64,000 nt of DNA from Petrosia ficiformis (GCA_947044365.1 OX345636.1:13597309-13661308), one strand, 5' to 3'. Counted from the stretch's first letter, positions 28,993-41,030 are shown. Program-made: numbers and translations. The notes: generated by a model from the letters alone, not told the origin.

Positions 28993-29477
28993 AACAAAAC
29001 GACTGCCTCCCTCACAATCCTTTGTATATAAATGTACAATCATACAATTAGAGTACTTGTAAGTTTCTTTATAACAGATCATTATAAGAAAATACATCTA
29101 TATCCACTGAATGCCATATTGAAGAATCGATTACAAAGATAATGAAGTAAACATAGAAAGAAGCACACTTTCACTTCAATATTCTTGTTACATGCACACA
29201 CATTCAAATCATACAATACATATTCACATTAACAATACTTTAATTATACATAATTATAAATATTTCTGAATATAATAATGGAATATTTAAACACAATGTT
29301 ACACAATCCTGACTATATGATTAATGTGTGCAAGATGTAACTGAGACAATTAAACTCAGGGAAATGTGTTTTAAGTGATCAAACATCAAAGTCAAGGAGT
29401 GGTATATTTTTGTGGAATTGACCATCTAACAATTACATAATTTATCAATAATGTTATCAAAATCATTACGTGGTTGA

Positions 29478-29508
29478 TTTAGGGTAGGGTTAGGGGTAGG
29501 TTAGGGTT
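29478..29508. repeat. Short telomere-like TTAGGG variants
   Basis: TTAGGGTAGGGTTAGGGG and GGTTAGGGTT occur once as a 31-base run. It is too short to mark a telomere and is probably an interstitial trace. Confidence 0.6.
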
Positions 29509-29613
29509 CCTTTGTAATTAGGCTTAAATCAATATCAAAGTCTTTGATGGCAAACTTGGACATCACTCCTCTTTAGAGTGGGTGCCCCCACTGAAGTTGG
29601 TTTACCTGAATCT

Positions 29614-29810
29614 CCACTGGGGAAGGAGAAAAAGCGGAAACAGCGGAAACGCCGGAAATCCTGACAAACCGGGGGGGGGGGGGGTCTGGGGGCCCTGGGA
29701 TCGTTAGGGAACATGATTTTGTTCATCACAAATTTGATGTTTATTATCAGTTTCCGCCATTTCCGCCGTTTCCGCTGTTTCCGCTTTTTCTCCTTCTCCA
29801 TCTCCACTTG
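29614..29810. mobile_element. Inverted-repeat element with GCGGAAAC arms
   Basis: GGAGAAAAAGCGGAAACAGC (29625 on) is mirrored at 29768-29793, and CCACTGGGG/CCACTTGGG extend the arms. The arms are internally built from GCGGAAAC units. A run of about 15 G lies at 29671. The minus-strand frame MEMEKEKKRKQRKRRK is an artefact of the arm. Confidence 0.6.
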
Positions 29811-30432
29811 GGTATTAGTGGAATTTAAACAACCCCTGCTTCAGTTTTGTCAAAACATTATGTATAAACAGTTCTAAAATTGGGATACTGCTAAATGTGC
29901 ATCAACAAAGTTCAAGTGAAGGAATGATGTTCTAGTTCTTCACAAACACATAAATGTGCATACTTTTGTTTATTTGGACTGTTTTGTTTTGGTTCAAATG
30001 TTTTGTAGAGCCTTTAGGAACTGTAGAGTTCAACAATAAGGCAAAATGAAGTCTTAAAAGTGCTCAAAATGTGCAAATTAATTTCAATGAGTTTGTGCTA
30101 ACATGTAGCTTGTATCATTTACACGAGGTAAACTCTTTATAACTGCTGGATAATGTGGATATACTACAAAACATGATTTTAAGGCTTGCAAAGAAACTCA
30201 TAGTTGTTGATTTTTGAAAGCATGAAAAAGTTCATAATTAATAAGCTAATTAATTAATTATGTGTATGTGTTTAATAATTAGCCACACCTCCATTAATTG
30301 GACTAAAATTCCTAGCTAGAACGCCACATACACTAGCATATTACAACACATATAATTATTATTATATTTAATGCTGTTGTAATTAGGCAGATTTAACATC
30401 AGAGAAAGATGTAGTCAGGGTATGATATATGC

Positions 30433-30435
30433 ATT

Positions 30436-30466
<31 letters not shown>

Positions 30467-30487
30467 AAGTCAGTCAGTAAGTCAGTA
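30433..30487. repeat. (AGTC)n microsatellite
   Basis: About thirteen AGTC or AGTA units in a row. Confidence 0.9.
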
Positions 30488-30527
30488 GCTAAGGAAAGCC
30501 AACTGTCTTTGTTAGTACTTTCTTTGA

Positions 30528-30674
30528 ATGAAGAGAACATCTCTGGCAGTTCTAACCAGGATGCAGGCTAAGGTTTGCTTTGGCGATGACCTCTATACTC
30601 CCATCGTGATGCAGGAGGAGGTCAGAGTGTCTCTATTCAGACATTCAGTGGAACCCTTGGTATCATTAACATAA
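30528..30674 (+). CDS. 48-codon open frame beginning MKRTSLAVL
   Basis: The frame encodes MKRTSLAVLTRMQAKVCFGD and ends SLFRHSVEPLVSLT. Composition is protein-like and GC is higher than the flanks. Its start and the KVCFG word resemble the plus-strand frame MKRTRLEAEM...KVRACFG in the CAGGAGC transposon at 3409-3500, so it may be a remnant of that element. Identity unresolved. Confidence 0.3.
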   Translation: MKRTSLAVLTRMQAKVCFGDDLYTPIVMQEEVRVSLFRHSVEPLVSLT

Positions 30675-30843
30675 ACTACATGTAAGAATGCCAAGGCAGC
30701 AGTTAACCTCAGTACTTGTGAACCACTGGGATCACCATAAGTATCTTTATTACATTAAATGTAAATCAAACTAAAATAATGTATTCAAAATAAATGACTT
30801 CGGAATTCTAAGTACAGTTAAAAAAAGGGTTCTTATAAATTCA

Positions 30844-31225
30844 CCAGCGTGTTTAAGGGGGGGCCTGGGAGGGCCCAGGCCCCACCTGTTGTCTATCAAT
30901 TCTAATTCTGTGCATCGTGGTTTGCAGAAATGAGCCTATTTCGCCCCCCATTACAGGATTAACTGAGTCTGATTTGGACTATGAGTCTGAGTCTGAGAGC
31001 ATTGAATCAGTAGACCCACGAAGATCGTGAACAGTGCCAGATTCTCAGTTGTCTTCCAACTCATCATCAATAATAGCGATAATGTACCATGTATCATTAG
31101 AGGTGTGGTCGCAACGTCGACCACACCTCTAATGATAATTCAAAAATTTGCGGCGAAAGTGCGCCATTCTTACACCAATACAGGTGCTAGGCCCCCCCTG
31201 GTATTCAGGTCTAGACACGCCACTG
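30844..31225. mobile_element. Inverted-repeat element carrying an acidic terminal exon
   Basis: The left end CACCAGCGTGTTTAAGGGGG and the right end CCCTGGTATTCAGGTCTAGA...CACGCCACTG form an imperfect inverted repeat. Inside are the exon at 30928-31030 and a hairpin at 31093-31136 (ATCATTAGAGGTGTGGTCG arms). Target duplication not resolved. Confidence 0.5.
30928..31030 (+). CDS. Acidic terminal exon inside the element
   Basis: After GTGGTTTGCAG and one base the frame reads NEPISPPITGLTESDLDYES and ends ESIESVDPRRS before TGA. A strongly acidic SESES tail of this kind is common at the C-terminus of element-encoded proteins. It is probably the last exon of a deleted transposon gene; no other exon is seen. 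Confidence 0.4.
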
Positions 31226-31229
31226 CTTA

Positions 31230-34200
31230 TAATTATAGTACATGTAACAAATGTCTTTAATGAGAATGCTACTTTCTAAATTCTAAATCACACTGAATTT
31301 TGGGCTTGGGTTCTGTATATTTCTGTGATTGGTAGCAGCTGTGGCAGCCTGAGGGGATTTTCCCAATCTGCTGTGTCAGTAACAAGCATGGTAAAAGGGA
31401 GAATAGCTGCATAGCAAGTAGGCCACCGGTTTAGAGAGGGATTTATATATGTGACCTATTTTTCAAAAACAGACCCAATCCCGCAAAATAATTTTGATTA
31501 AACACTTACACATGATGTACATGTACCTCTACCTTCAATTTCTCACCATTCCATCATTTTGACAGGAATCGAAGTCGATGAAATTTGGTATCCCAAAAGA
31601 GTTATTATTAAGCTTCTTGGATATCAAATTTCCTGTACAAACAACATAGAGGAACACTGAGCAACTGAAAGTCAGCATTCGATCAAAATTTTTCTGTGGG
31701 AGAAGGTTCCTTTTTGGTCACATATAATTTATATATTATATAATAATTTATAATAAAGTAATATTGTAAAATCTAGAATAGAATCAGGGTAGTCATGACC
31801 ACACCCACCAACCACATATAATCACTCAGCTTTTGATATGTGTCTGCCTTTGGTGAACACAGACTAATGCCAAGGGTTCCCTCCTACACTCCCATTGTCA
31901 TTTGTTGACACAATGCTGACTTACTACACAAAAATATTATGCTGAAACATTATACCGTATATATTATAATTTATACCATATAATTATTATATAATTTCAT
32001 ACGCTAAACCAGTTGGGTCATGTGCTTTTTCAGTGTCATTAAAGGAAACTGTCTTCATAGAGATGGAGGTTAGCAATTATATAACATGTAAATAAAAGAA
32101 ATTTGCTAAATGACTATAATAAATCATGTGATAAGTAGGTATGCTATAGCTGAGAAGCAGAGATGGGGTAATAGTAATTGGAGTAGCCCCTATATAAATT
32201 ATTATTAAAAATTATTAATAGCTAGGTACTTGGCCAACAAGAAGCTAAGAACATCAAACTAATAAACATTATACTGCTGCTGATATATGATGCACACATA
32301 TAATTACTATATATATCCTCTGCATGGGTTCAATGTTGGAGCCCACATACTCAAAACATCTTCCTATCCATCTCCTGAAACCATTGTGGTTCTTACCCTC
32401 TGTAAAAGTATCTCTGAATATTTTAATCAGGGGTACATGTAGATATAGAAATTTCATAAGCAGAAAACTCCACAATAGGAGAAACACTAAAGTATCATAA
32501 TTATACATGTAATTTTTATACTATACATGTACTAGCAATTGTAATATTGAATATACTAGTCACCCGCATGTATATCATTATTCTATTATATGCATTCTAT
32601 AATTATGCAAAGTATCAGTAAAAGGTAAAAGTAGTCTGTTTATGTGTGTGTGAGGGATACCAAAAAGGCACAGCCAAAACTAAGAAACGCTAGCAATGCT
32701 AACAGACACAAAAGGAAATTTACAATGTACCAGTAATAACAGTTTTAATGTACTGTATCTAATGTAATGTAGTTGCTATTGTTAGATCAAGATGAGACTT
32801 CAGGTGTAAAAAGAATAAATGATCTGATAGGTCACACTGTTTGACAATCATTGTTTCTAGTGTGTCAACTAGTCTAAGGTAAATTAACAGTGAAGTAGTA
32901 GCACTTATAAAAACAGTGAAGTGAAGCCACATCATGCACATTCGCCCATACCCACCTTTAGTCCTTTACTTTCATAGGCAGAAGGCCTTAGAAGAGCAGG
33001 GTTTTATACAGTGGAGAGGATAGTGGATGTCCCCCCCCCCCCCCCCCCTAGAATTCAGGCCAAATGAATTTCGACATGCAACAACATCTCCCCTTTTGAG
33101 GCCCCAAAAGCCATCATACATACAGGACTACAATGGAAAAATGCCTCCATGATGTGCTCTGGATGTGATTGGCTGTGCAATCTGTCATTCATAATTAATT
33201 TGCTGAAAGTGAACTGGTTCATTGGCTCCCCATACACCCGCCCCTGTTTTAGTTGTAACTCTCATGTGTACAAGTACTTTAATCTCACCTGTACATGTGT
33301 GTCTGAAACAGTCTACTCTTCCAACAGTTGACCAATTGACTCAAAACAGGTTATGCCTATGACTGAATGTCCATGTTTGTGCCCTGTGCAGAAAGAACAA
33401 TTTATTTAACAGATGGTGTACTATAAATATGTATTATACAAGTAGATGGAAAGTAATCATAGAATAACAAAGTAGGCAAAATTAATGTGTCAAATTGTCA
33501 GAATGGTACTATATACATGTAGTTTATTACAACATACATGTACATGTACATGTACAATGTACATTACATGTAGTTGACAGAAATAATTATTATCATCAAT
33601 GCTTCAATGTTGCTATGTTTCAAGTAGTGTTACATAATTGTGAGCTATACATGTATCTATTGACCTGTTCTTTGACACCCGAAATCTTGTCATAAGCCAG
33701 CAACAGAGATATTAAAACCAAACGTCTTTGGAAAATTCCCCACATTTTTATTAATTTTGTTTCTTTCATTCAGACTGTATTGATACCCAACTAACATTTT
33801 TAGTTTTCCCTTTACTTAGTAGCATAAGAAACAAAATTGCATTGATTGCTAATAAATGGTATGTTGGAAGCAAGTGAAAATTTTGCTGTATTAATTAATT
33901 TATAAGGGCTCTGGTAAATAATTGTATTTTTGTATACCACGGCATCATACTGCTACAGCAAATAAATGGTTGTTTCAAGTCTCTCACTTGCACCAGAAAA
34001 AAGTAAGATACTTACAAGTTACAAAGCACTGTAGCTACTCTGGGTTTTATCCTGCATATTGAAATTTAAGGGAGGGGTTAGCCCACCCCCATTCCTATGC
34101 CAACACATGTACCTTATATCTATTATAACATATACAGTATATATACACACACATGTACATATGTACACATGTAAGTACGTACATGTATGTATGACATTGT

Positions 34201-34240
34201 TTTTTCATATACATAACACTGCATTTTGTCTAGTATCTAT
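31230..34240. other. Gene-poor stretch
   Basis: I see no supported gene. It contains AT-rich sequence, a run of about 19 C at 33029-33048, and TACATGTACATG runs at 33530-33570. A possible micro first exon ATGGAG|GTTAGC at 32063 could precede the exon at 34243, but only its spacing supports it. The open frames of 60-80 codons here have skewed AT-driven composition and no splice or copy support. Confidence 0.5.
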
Positions 34241-34242
34241 AG

Positions 34243-34803
34243 CAAATCAGAAACAATTCACCATTCAACAAACCAAATCCTGGTGCATATGGTAAGATTT
34301 TACTACAAACCTTCCACAAATCAAGGAGATGTAGGGATGACCAATGTATTAAAAGGGTATAGGGATTTTGCATCTGAGTAACTATTGTCTCTTGTTTTTT
34401 AACTTTACATACATATCAGGGCATTGGAATTAAAGACAAGATGTGGAATGATTCAATTCAGATTCAAATTACAAATGCTTCACTTCAATTCCAGTAAATT
34501 AATTCCAATTCCATTCTAATTACAGCAGGTAGTGTTATGAATTCCACACCATTTCAATGAAGTTTAGTCCAAACAGAATTCATTATCCAAGGACCATGTT
34601 AAGTAATTATCACATACAATACATGTATATTACTTTTCAAAAATGGAATTGCTCTGGAATTGTACCATTCCTGCCAAACCTTCAATTCAATTCTTGTTCA
34701 TTTGATAGCGCAAGTTGCCAATTCATAATTCCACCCCAATTCATGCTAAAAGTGGAAAATTCCAGAATCATCAAAATTTTCAATACCAATGCCCTGATGT
34801 ATG

Positions 34804-34856
<53 letters not shown>

Positions 34857-37800
34857 GGCAAAACATCAAAGTAACATCAAAGTAAACCACAGGTTTATAA
34901 ATCAGATGTAGCACCCTGTGGTCAGATATAAAACCTGCCGTTGAAACAGACAAGAAAAAAAATGCTTACCTTCTCCAAAGTGCCAACAGAAAAGTAGGAG
35001 AAGCAACAGACATCAACAAAGGTTTTGTCTTTCGGGAAATATATTAATTACAACATGCCTACTCGTGCTATATCAGATTTATATATCACCTCGCCCTCAG
35101 GCCTATGGCACTCGTCCTCAGTGGTTATAAATCTGATATAGCACTCATAGGCATGTTATAACATATACATGTACATACAATGTATATTACTCTTGTGTCA
35201 CGATCACATACAGCCTGTACATGTTATATACGTAATTAAGGAAAATACAGTATTCTGGGGGGGGCTCAATCAATTAATGGCCGTGGTGGGTAATAGAATG
35301 CGTGTTCAAGCTCTACAGACCAGCAGGAAGAAAGCTGCTTGTAGTTTAAGTTGAAACTGGAAACATACTATTAGCTGTTCAGCTGAAATATATTCCTAAA
35401 GTTCTACAATACATTAAATGTTGAATACATGTAAGAAGAGCTAGTAGATAATCAAAATAATAACTTAATAGTTTGAATGATGACACCACAAAGCAATCAT
35501 AGGGATACGTTTTTCATCATATATATCTTGTTGTACATAAGGTCATCCCTACATGTATGTAGAAAATGTTTTTCAGTCACTCTTTTTATTCATAAAAATT
35601 GTGTTGGTATAGTAAGCATTTATCATTCAAAAAAAGTTATGTTTATGTTGAGCAAGTGAACAGTAATGAATATACATGTCGATGTATATATATAACATAT
35701 GTAAATTAATGGCTAAATCAAAGTACCCCTTAATTAATAAACCTCACCCACCCATAGGTAAAGCAGGTTACTGTAATTATATTGGCAGTTTGTGTCCGTC
35801 TTTTACCAAACCTAACTTTCTAGAAAACTAAGAACATTGGCACATCAATGAACTACCCACAGCATTAAAATACAAATTAACAATAGACTTGTTGTAAAAT
35901 TTGAAAGTTGTGGCAAATCGTCAGTTATCATTTCTCGATCTTAATAAGAGTTCTAGTAGCAAAGAAACACATTGAAACACAATTCAAGGCTATCACAGAA
36001 GAATTGCTGCTTGAACATTGCCATTAGCTGGAAGCTTTTTGCAATGTAAGTCGTTTTTTTTTATGGCCCATAGGGCCATCTTTATGATTGCTTTCTCACG
36101 GTATGTTTATATATAATTATATGTATATATATACATTTTTGTGTCACTTACGTGAGTATGTGTTGTATATGTAGTTAAGAAAGTTGCATCATCCCGAGGT
36201 AAAAAAAAAGCTACTTTGTAGATTACATAGAAAAAGGAACTAATAGCTAGCTATTCTACCTGAAATATATTCCTAAAGCTCTGCAAGGTCATTTAAAAGG
36301 TAAGGAGAGTAGATAATCAAGATACTAACCAGGCATGACAAAGTCAGCCATGATTACTGAATGTTGGACACCACAAAGCAGTCATAGGGATACTTTTTTC
36401 TCTATATACATGTATCTTTTTCAACATACTTTTACTCTTAACTGAAAAGTAAGTTGTAAGACATGCCATGTCATGAGCCCTATCAATAATAATTCGAAAA
36501 TGTTCATTATGTAATCACACTGGTGGTGAGGGTTCTGCACTCTTTCATTTATGTAGATAACTAATGTACATGAGCGTGCATAACCTATTCACTATATCAC
36601 ATTATTACAAGACTAGTAGCTAGTTTGTATGTACATCATGCTACGTTAAGATCGACTATAATAATTTCTGTTAATTACAAGTAGCAGCTATTCAGTCTTA
36701 CTAAGTGAATTTGGTATCTAAAAAGATCAGATATTGCCATTCTACACTACCAAAGATGCCAAACCTTAGGATTGATCAAGTGACCCCTATGATTGAGGCT
36801 CAGTGATTGTTTTGAAAATGTGCCATTGTTACATGTACAAAAGTTTGCTACTTATAATTAAAATTTGTTTTTATAAATCAATTGTACTAACTATCAACTG
36901 AATACACAAAGACTTTTGTATTAAAGCATTCTTGATAAAACTATCTACATGTATATACATGTATTACCACTGATAATTATATTGGTAGTTGGTATTGATA
37001 GATTACCATAACTGAAATTTCCTATCCTCTCCCTATCTTTATGTTCATCCTTGTGAGACCTATAATTGACTGCTAGTACACTCGTCAAATCAATAATGAG
37101 AGATGTATGGTGCTAATGACTAATTACGCAACATTGATTCATCCATAGCAAAAAATGCACTCATGGTGCAAAACTCTCATCACAAGTGTGATTATGATAT
37201 ATGTACAAATGAATTATTACTGACAAGAAAACCATTGCAGACTATTAAAATAAATTATAAATAAATAGATCTATTGTTTATATAAAAACAAGTTCTAATC
37301 CTGCCACAAAAAAGTAACTTGCTGCTCCAAATACAGTCAAAGAACATCCACAAAATATTGCTGTCTACAAAACAAATCTGTCTCTACAGTGGCTTAGAAC
37401 AAAGACAAAGAAAGATCCTCCATGTGTACTAAACTTTGCAATGATTCGAAAATTATTACCTAAAAGAAGCCACAACTGTCATGGCAGAAAGCTCACTATA
37501 TTATCGATGTTGTAGCAGTTACTACATGTACCTGAATTGGACTTCATTTCAAGCAATGATTCAACAGCGATAGGTTTCAAGCAAGGTGAGTTGTGTTTCA
37601 GTGAACTCTTTTGCTACCAGACGTCTTCTGAATGTCGTGAAATGGCAGCCATGAGTTATAAAAAATGGCATAACAAAAAAGGTTTTAGCAAATGCCTGTT
37701 GTTACTTTTGATCCTGATTAGAAGTGTGCTGGTAGTATTTTCAAAGTGCTAATGTTCATAGGTTCACTGGAATTTTGGAAACAGACAAACAGACAATATG

Positions 37801-38464
37801 ACTACAGTAATCATCCGCCAAGGGTTAATGACAATATAACTACATTGGTGCATAATGTAACAAGATTATTTAATTATGTAATGACAATTTTCAATAAACT
37901 AAAGTCTGTTCACATTTACAATGTCCTCAAAATTATGATGTGATGACTTTATATGTAATATGTAATGTCATAAGGTTAATACCTATGCTGTAACTCAATA
38001 ATGAATTTATCAATTGAAATCTGACACAAAAAATACAGGAAAGATATGTGAAAATGGTGAAGGTAAAAAGATTGTTGGTCCTTCAAAACTAAAGTTATGA
38101 ACATTTGCCTGAGGCTAAGGTGAACGTGAATGACCTTAGTACTTATTACAATATTATGAACTCACCATTGACATACATTGGCTGTTTAGCTACATGTATT
38201 ATCGAATTAATAACCATGTACCTTTTTTTTAATCCAGACAGAAATGGTGCACAGTGTCTGGTGTTTCTTCCTCCTTCAGTTAATCAGTATTGTGGCAGTG
38301 AGGATGCTATCATTGTTTCATCTGCTTCAGCAATACAAGTGCCAAACTGTACATACTGGACACATCCACTTACTAGTAGTAAGAAAAAAGGGGAATCTCA
38401 TTGGGTGACTAGAAAAAGTATGCAACAATATTTAAAGACAATATTAGACATAATTAAATATTAA
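34243..38464 (+). CDS. NQY-family gene B (exon 2 and terminal exon)
   Basis: Exon 2 (34243-34291) follows TAGTATCTATAG, encodes QIRNNSPFNKPNPGAY and ends G|GTAAG in phase 1, like exon 2 of gene A. The terminal exon (38238-38464) follows TTTTTAATCCAG in phase 1 and encodes RNGAQCLVFLPPSVNQYCG, then DAIIVSSASAIQVPNCTYW, THPLT, and KGESHWVTRKS, ending DIIKY. The joined codon is GAC. About 91 residues are visible; the first exon is not certain. The R2 repeat lies at 37893-38137, 100 bases before the last exon. A 142-bp part of the last exon is almost identical to 40842-40983. Function unknown; the cysteines and NCT sequon are not enough to infer secretion. Confidence 0.5.
34806..34855. repeat. 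(TA)n microsatellite
   Basis: About 25 uninterrupted TA units. The open frame that crosses it is an artefact. Confidence 0.95.
34890..35162 (-). repeat. Inverted copy of the promoter/first-exon module
   Basis: On the minus strand it matches the start of both segmental copies: CGAAAGACAAAACC, the GAAG|GTAAGCATT donor, and the CTGCCATC/CCGTC and ACCACAGGGTGCTA words at 2058-2230 and 7760-7900. The palindrome at 35050-35162 is the same as that at 1955-2067. No gene body follows, so the module is itself a dispersed repeat. Confidence 0.6.
35190..35560. repeat. Dispersed repeat M4, copy
   Basis: GGGGCTCAATCAATTAATGG, GTGTTCAAGCTCTACAGACC and AAAGCAATCATAGGGAT are shared with the insertion at 55101-55638. 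GTTCAAGCTC resembles a pol III B box, so a SINE origin is possible. Confidence 0.5.
35760..36040 (-). repeat. Dispersed repeat R1, copy d
   Basis: Matches the 39880-40290 copy in the same orientation through AAACACATTGAAACAC and CAAGGCTATCAC, more diverged. Confidence 0.45.
36045..36420. repeat. Dispersed repeat M4, copy
   Basis: It starts TTTATGGCCCATAGGGCCAT and ends AAAGCAGTCATAGGGATACT, forming the inverted termini seen at 55101-55638. Between 36420 and 37470 I see no supported feature. Confidence 0.55.
37470..37840 (+). repeat. Dispersed repeat R1, copy b
   Basis: GTCATGGCAGAAAGCTCAC, GATGTTGTAGCAGTTACTAC and GAAACAGACAAACAGACAAT align with copy a. The 71- and 65-codon frames here lie within the repeat and are not conserved in other copies. 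Confidence 0.55.
37893..38137. repeat. Intron-resident repeat R2 upstream of an NQY exon
   Basis: GTCTGTTCACATTTACAATG to GTGAACGTGAATGACC aligns with 4488-4795 and 10318-10622 with small deletions. In all three cases it sits shortly before a terminal exon. Confidence 0.6.
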
Positions 38465-39880
38465 TACATGTACATGAACATTTGTACAGCAGAATGAAAA
38501 ATCCATCTGTATCACAGCAAAGGTGTTTTGAGGGTGTTTTCCCGTTTTTTTTTTATTGCCCGCAGAGCCATCCCTATGATTTCTTTTCTATGGGTTTGAA
38601 ATAATTATACAATTATATATACAGTTAAGTTTATTAAGTTTACATACTATGATGGGAGTTACACTTTAATAAAGTGATAGTCAACTGTACTTCTAAGTAG
38701 TACTATAGTACTACACTGTACTCTGTACTGTAATCATAGTAATGTGTGAATCCCTTTACATTTTTACGTAATAACATAGTACTCAAGTGTAATACTGTAT
38801 ATTCAAGCACAATATACACTATAGTCAATGAAGTACAGTGATAGTATGTAAACTTAATAATGTCAGGTACTGTACCACAAGGTAGATATAATATCAGGTA
38901 CATGTAATTATCAGTTATTGATAGATATCTAAAGTCAATTATGGTTTATCGGAATATCAATGGATCACTACTTTTAACTGCCCCTTCAATTCATTCCCAA
39001 GGGAGCAAAATTGTTCTAGTCGGGCTGGCTGTCCAGGGTATCTGTTGCTACTTGTCCAATCTGGCTTGCAATACAAAATGAATCATTTTCAAACTACTTT
39101 GTTTGTCTATATTCTCTGATGCTTCCCAACAACATACAGTTCTATATTCTCTGATGCTCCTACTTCTAACACGTATACATGTAACTAGTCATTTAAATGG
39201 TGCTTTATGTATGAGCTTCAAAAGAGACAATTACATTACACTCAACATTTACACATAATTGTACAATATAAATATGGAGTTTTGTAATCAGTTCAAGTTT
39301 TACAGTGATAAGGGTTGAATATACATAAGAAACTGAAACATCGCTAGAACAAGTAACTGCATCACTCATGGCTTAACCCTTACAGGACTGAGCTTGTTTT
39401 TAAAAATTCTTCTCATTTCCAACACTGGCGACTCTATTGCATATATTTTGGCCATCATTCACTTTCTCTACCAAAAACTTGGCTCCTTTTCCGACATGGA
39501 GTATTACTTCTACCAAGTGCTTGAAACCACAATGCGTATATTGAGCTTTGAAAAGTGAGCCAGTTTGCATTTTGTAATGCTTTATGTTGAATTGTTGTTC
39601 ACAATGACTAAGTAAACTGATACATCAGATGAGTGATGTGATTTCAATGCCTATGTGAATTGTTAGTGTAGGAATACTTTTAAATTTGGTTATGGAATGT
39701 TGTTTTGTTTAACTAAACTGTAAAATGTGAATCATGAATAATTTACAACTGTTTCAACACCAAAGCAGTAATGTACTGGAAATGTAACCAACTGATTGGT
39801 TCAAATTATCAAACTGTTTTTGCAATGCACAGGTTGTGCCAAACTTCAGCCACCTTATCAACAATGACAATTTATATCCA
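38465..39880. other. Gene-poor stretch
   Basis: It contains a short M4 fragment at 38543-38610 (GCCCGCAGAGCCATCCCTAT) and AGTACTGTA-rich sequence at 38640-38880. No supported gene. Confidence 0.5.
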
Positions 39881-40290
39881 AGCATACATGTTATATTGAA
39901 ATTCATTAACACCCATCGGTGTAGGCAGAATGGAGGGTTACTGTAATCAGGTTTTCTGTCTGTCGATAAACAAAATTTCTGGACAGCTAACAACATTGTT
40001 ACTTCGATTGAGCAACCAACAGACTTGAAGGATCAAAATAAAAGACAGGCTTTTTCTAGAACTTTCCAGCTATAAAGTTATGCCAGTTTTTACAACATAC
40101 AATTGCGATTTCACCGCTTTCAGAAGACTTTTGGTAGCACACGAAGTAAACGGAAACACAACTCGTCGTGTTTGAAGGCTATCACTGTCGACTCACAGCT
40201 TGAAATCATGTAAAATTGAAGCTGTGGCTGCTACAACATCGAGCTGGCTCTAAGCTTTCTGCCATGATGGTCAATTTCCAGTTACACCTA
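39880..40290 (-). repeat. Dispersed repeat R1, copy c
   Basis: The best preserved minus-oriented copy, with GCTGCTACAACATCGAGC, CTTTCTGCCATGATGG and CTGTCTGTCGATAAAC words. On its minus strand a possible start MAESLEPARCC is seen, but the frame closes after 19 codons. Confidence 0.55.
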
Positions 40291-40827
40291 TTTATTTCAT
40301 GCACATGGTTGAAGCCAGAAAACACAAATTTCTATTAATTAAACCTGCACTTCTTATACTAGGAATTATGTACTCTAGGTATTAAGTTGTAACACACACA
40401 CAATTATGATTATAAATATAATAAATATTACTGCATTCAACTGCAATTATTTTCTTGTCAGTAATCATTCTTGTTTCCCAATCACATTTGTGGAAAGGGT
40501 TATGTACTACAAATGCATTCGTTCATTATGTTCTTTATTCATGACATAATGACATAGGTGTACTGCAATTTCAGTTATAACATGAATTTTGCAGTACACC
40601 TTCATGTACACAATTATGTAAATAACATGTGCTGGAAGTCTGCAACCACCACCAAGAATAATTTTCTTGGTAATAATTCTTGATTTTTCTAACAAACTCT
40701 TTATAAGAATGATATTCTTGCAAAAACAACTAGTTGCTGTTAAAATTATACTAGTCTTTGAGATATATTAGCTATTTAGCTACTAATAAACTATTTCACT
40801 AAAATACCGTACCTTCTTTTATTCCAG

Positions 40828-41030
40828 AATATTTTCGGGGAGGTGCACAGTGTCTAGTGTTTCTTCCTCCTTCAGTTAATCAGTATTGTGGCAGTGAGGA
40901 TGCTATCATTGTTTCATCTGCTTCAGCAATACAAGTGCCAAACTGTACATACTGGACACATCCACTTACTAGTAGCAAGAAAACAGTAGAATCTCGTTTG
41001 GTTATATATAATATAAATAACTACAATTAA
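40828..41030 (+). CDS. NQY-family terminal exon, near-identical core to 38238
   Basis: The acceptor is GTACCTTCTTTTATTCCAG and the phase is 1. It encodes YFRGGAQCLVFLPPSVNQYC, then SASAIQVPNCTYWTHPLTS, and ends SRLVIYNINNYN. Bases 40842-40983 match 38246-38387 at all but two positions, both silent, while the first 14 bases, the end, and both introns differ. No phase-0-to-1 exon is found between 38465 and here, so this may be an alternative last exon of gene B or a copied exon without its own gene. Confidence 0.5.

Noticed and set aside
29478..29508. Telomere or chromosome end
   Set aside because: Only a few imperfect TTAGGG units, surrounded on both sides by ordinary sequence.
29535..29807. 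90-codon basic minus-strand frame
   Set aside because: It is a translation of the GCGGAAAC inverted-repeat arms and a poly-G run.
30433..30487. CRISPR-like array
   Set aside because: It is a simple AGTC microsatellite without spacers. The other tandem repeats also lack repeat-spacer order, and the DNA is eukaryotic.
34557..34874. 105-codon frame
   Set aside because: It ends in a (TA)n tract, is not repeated, and its composition follows local AT bias.
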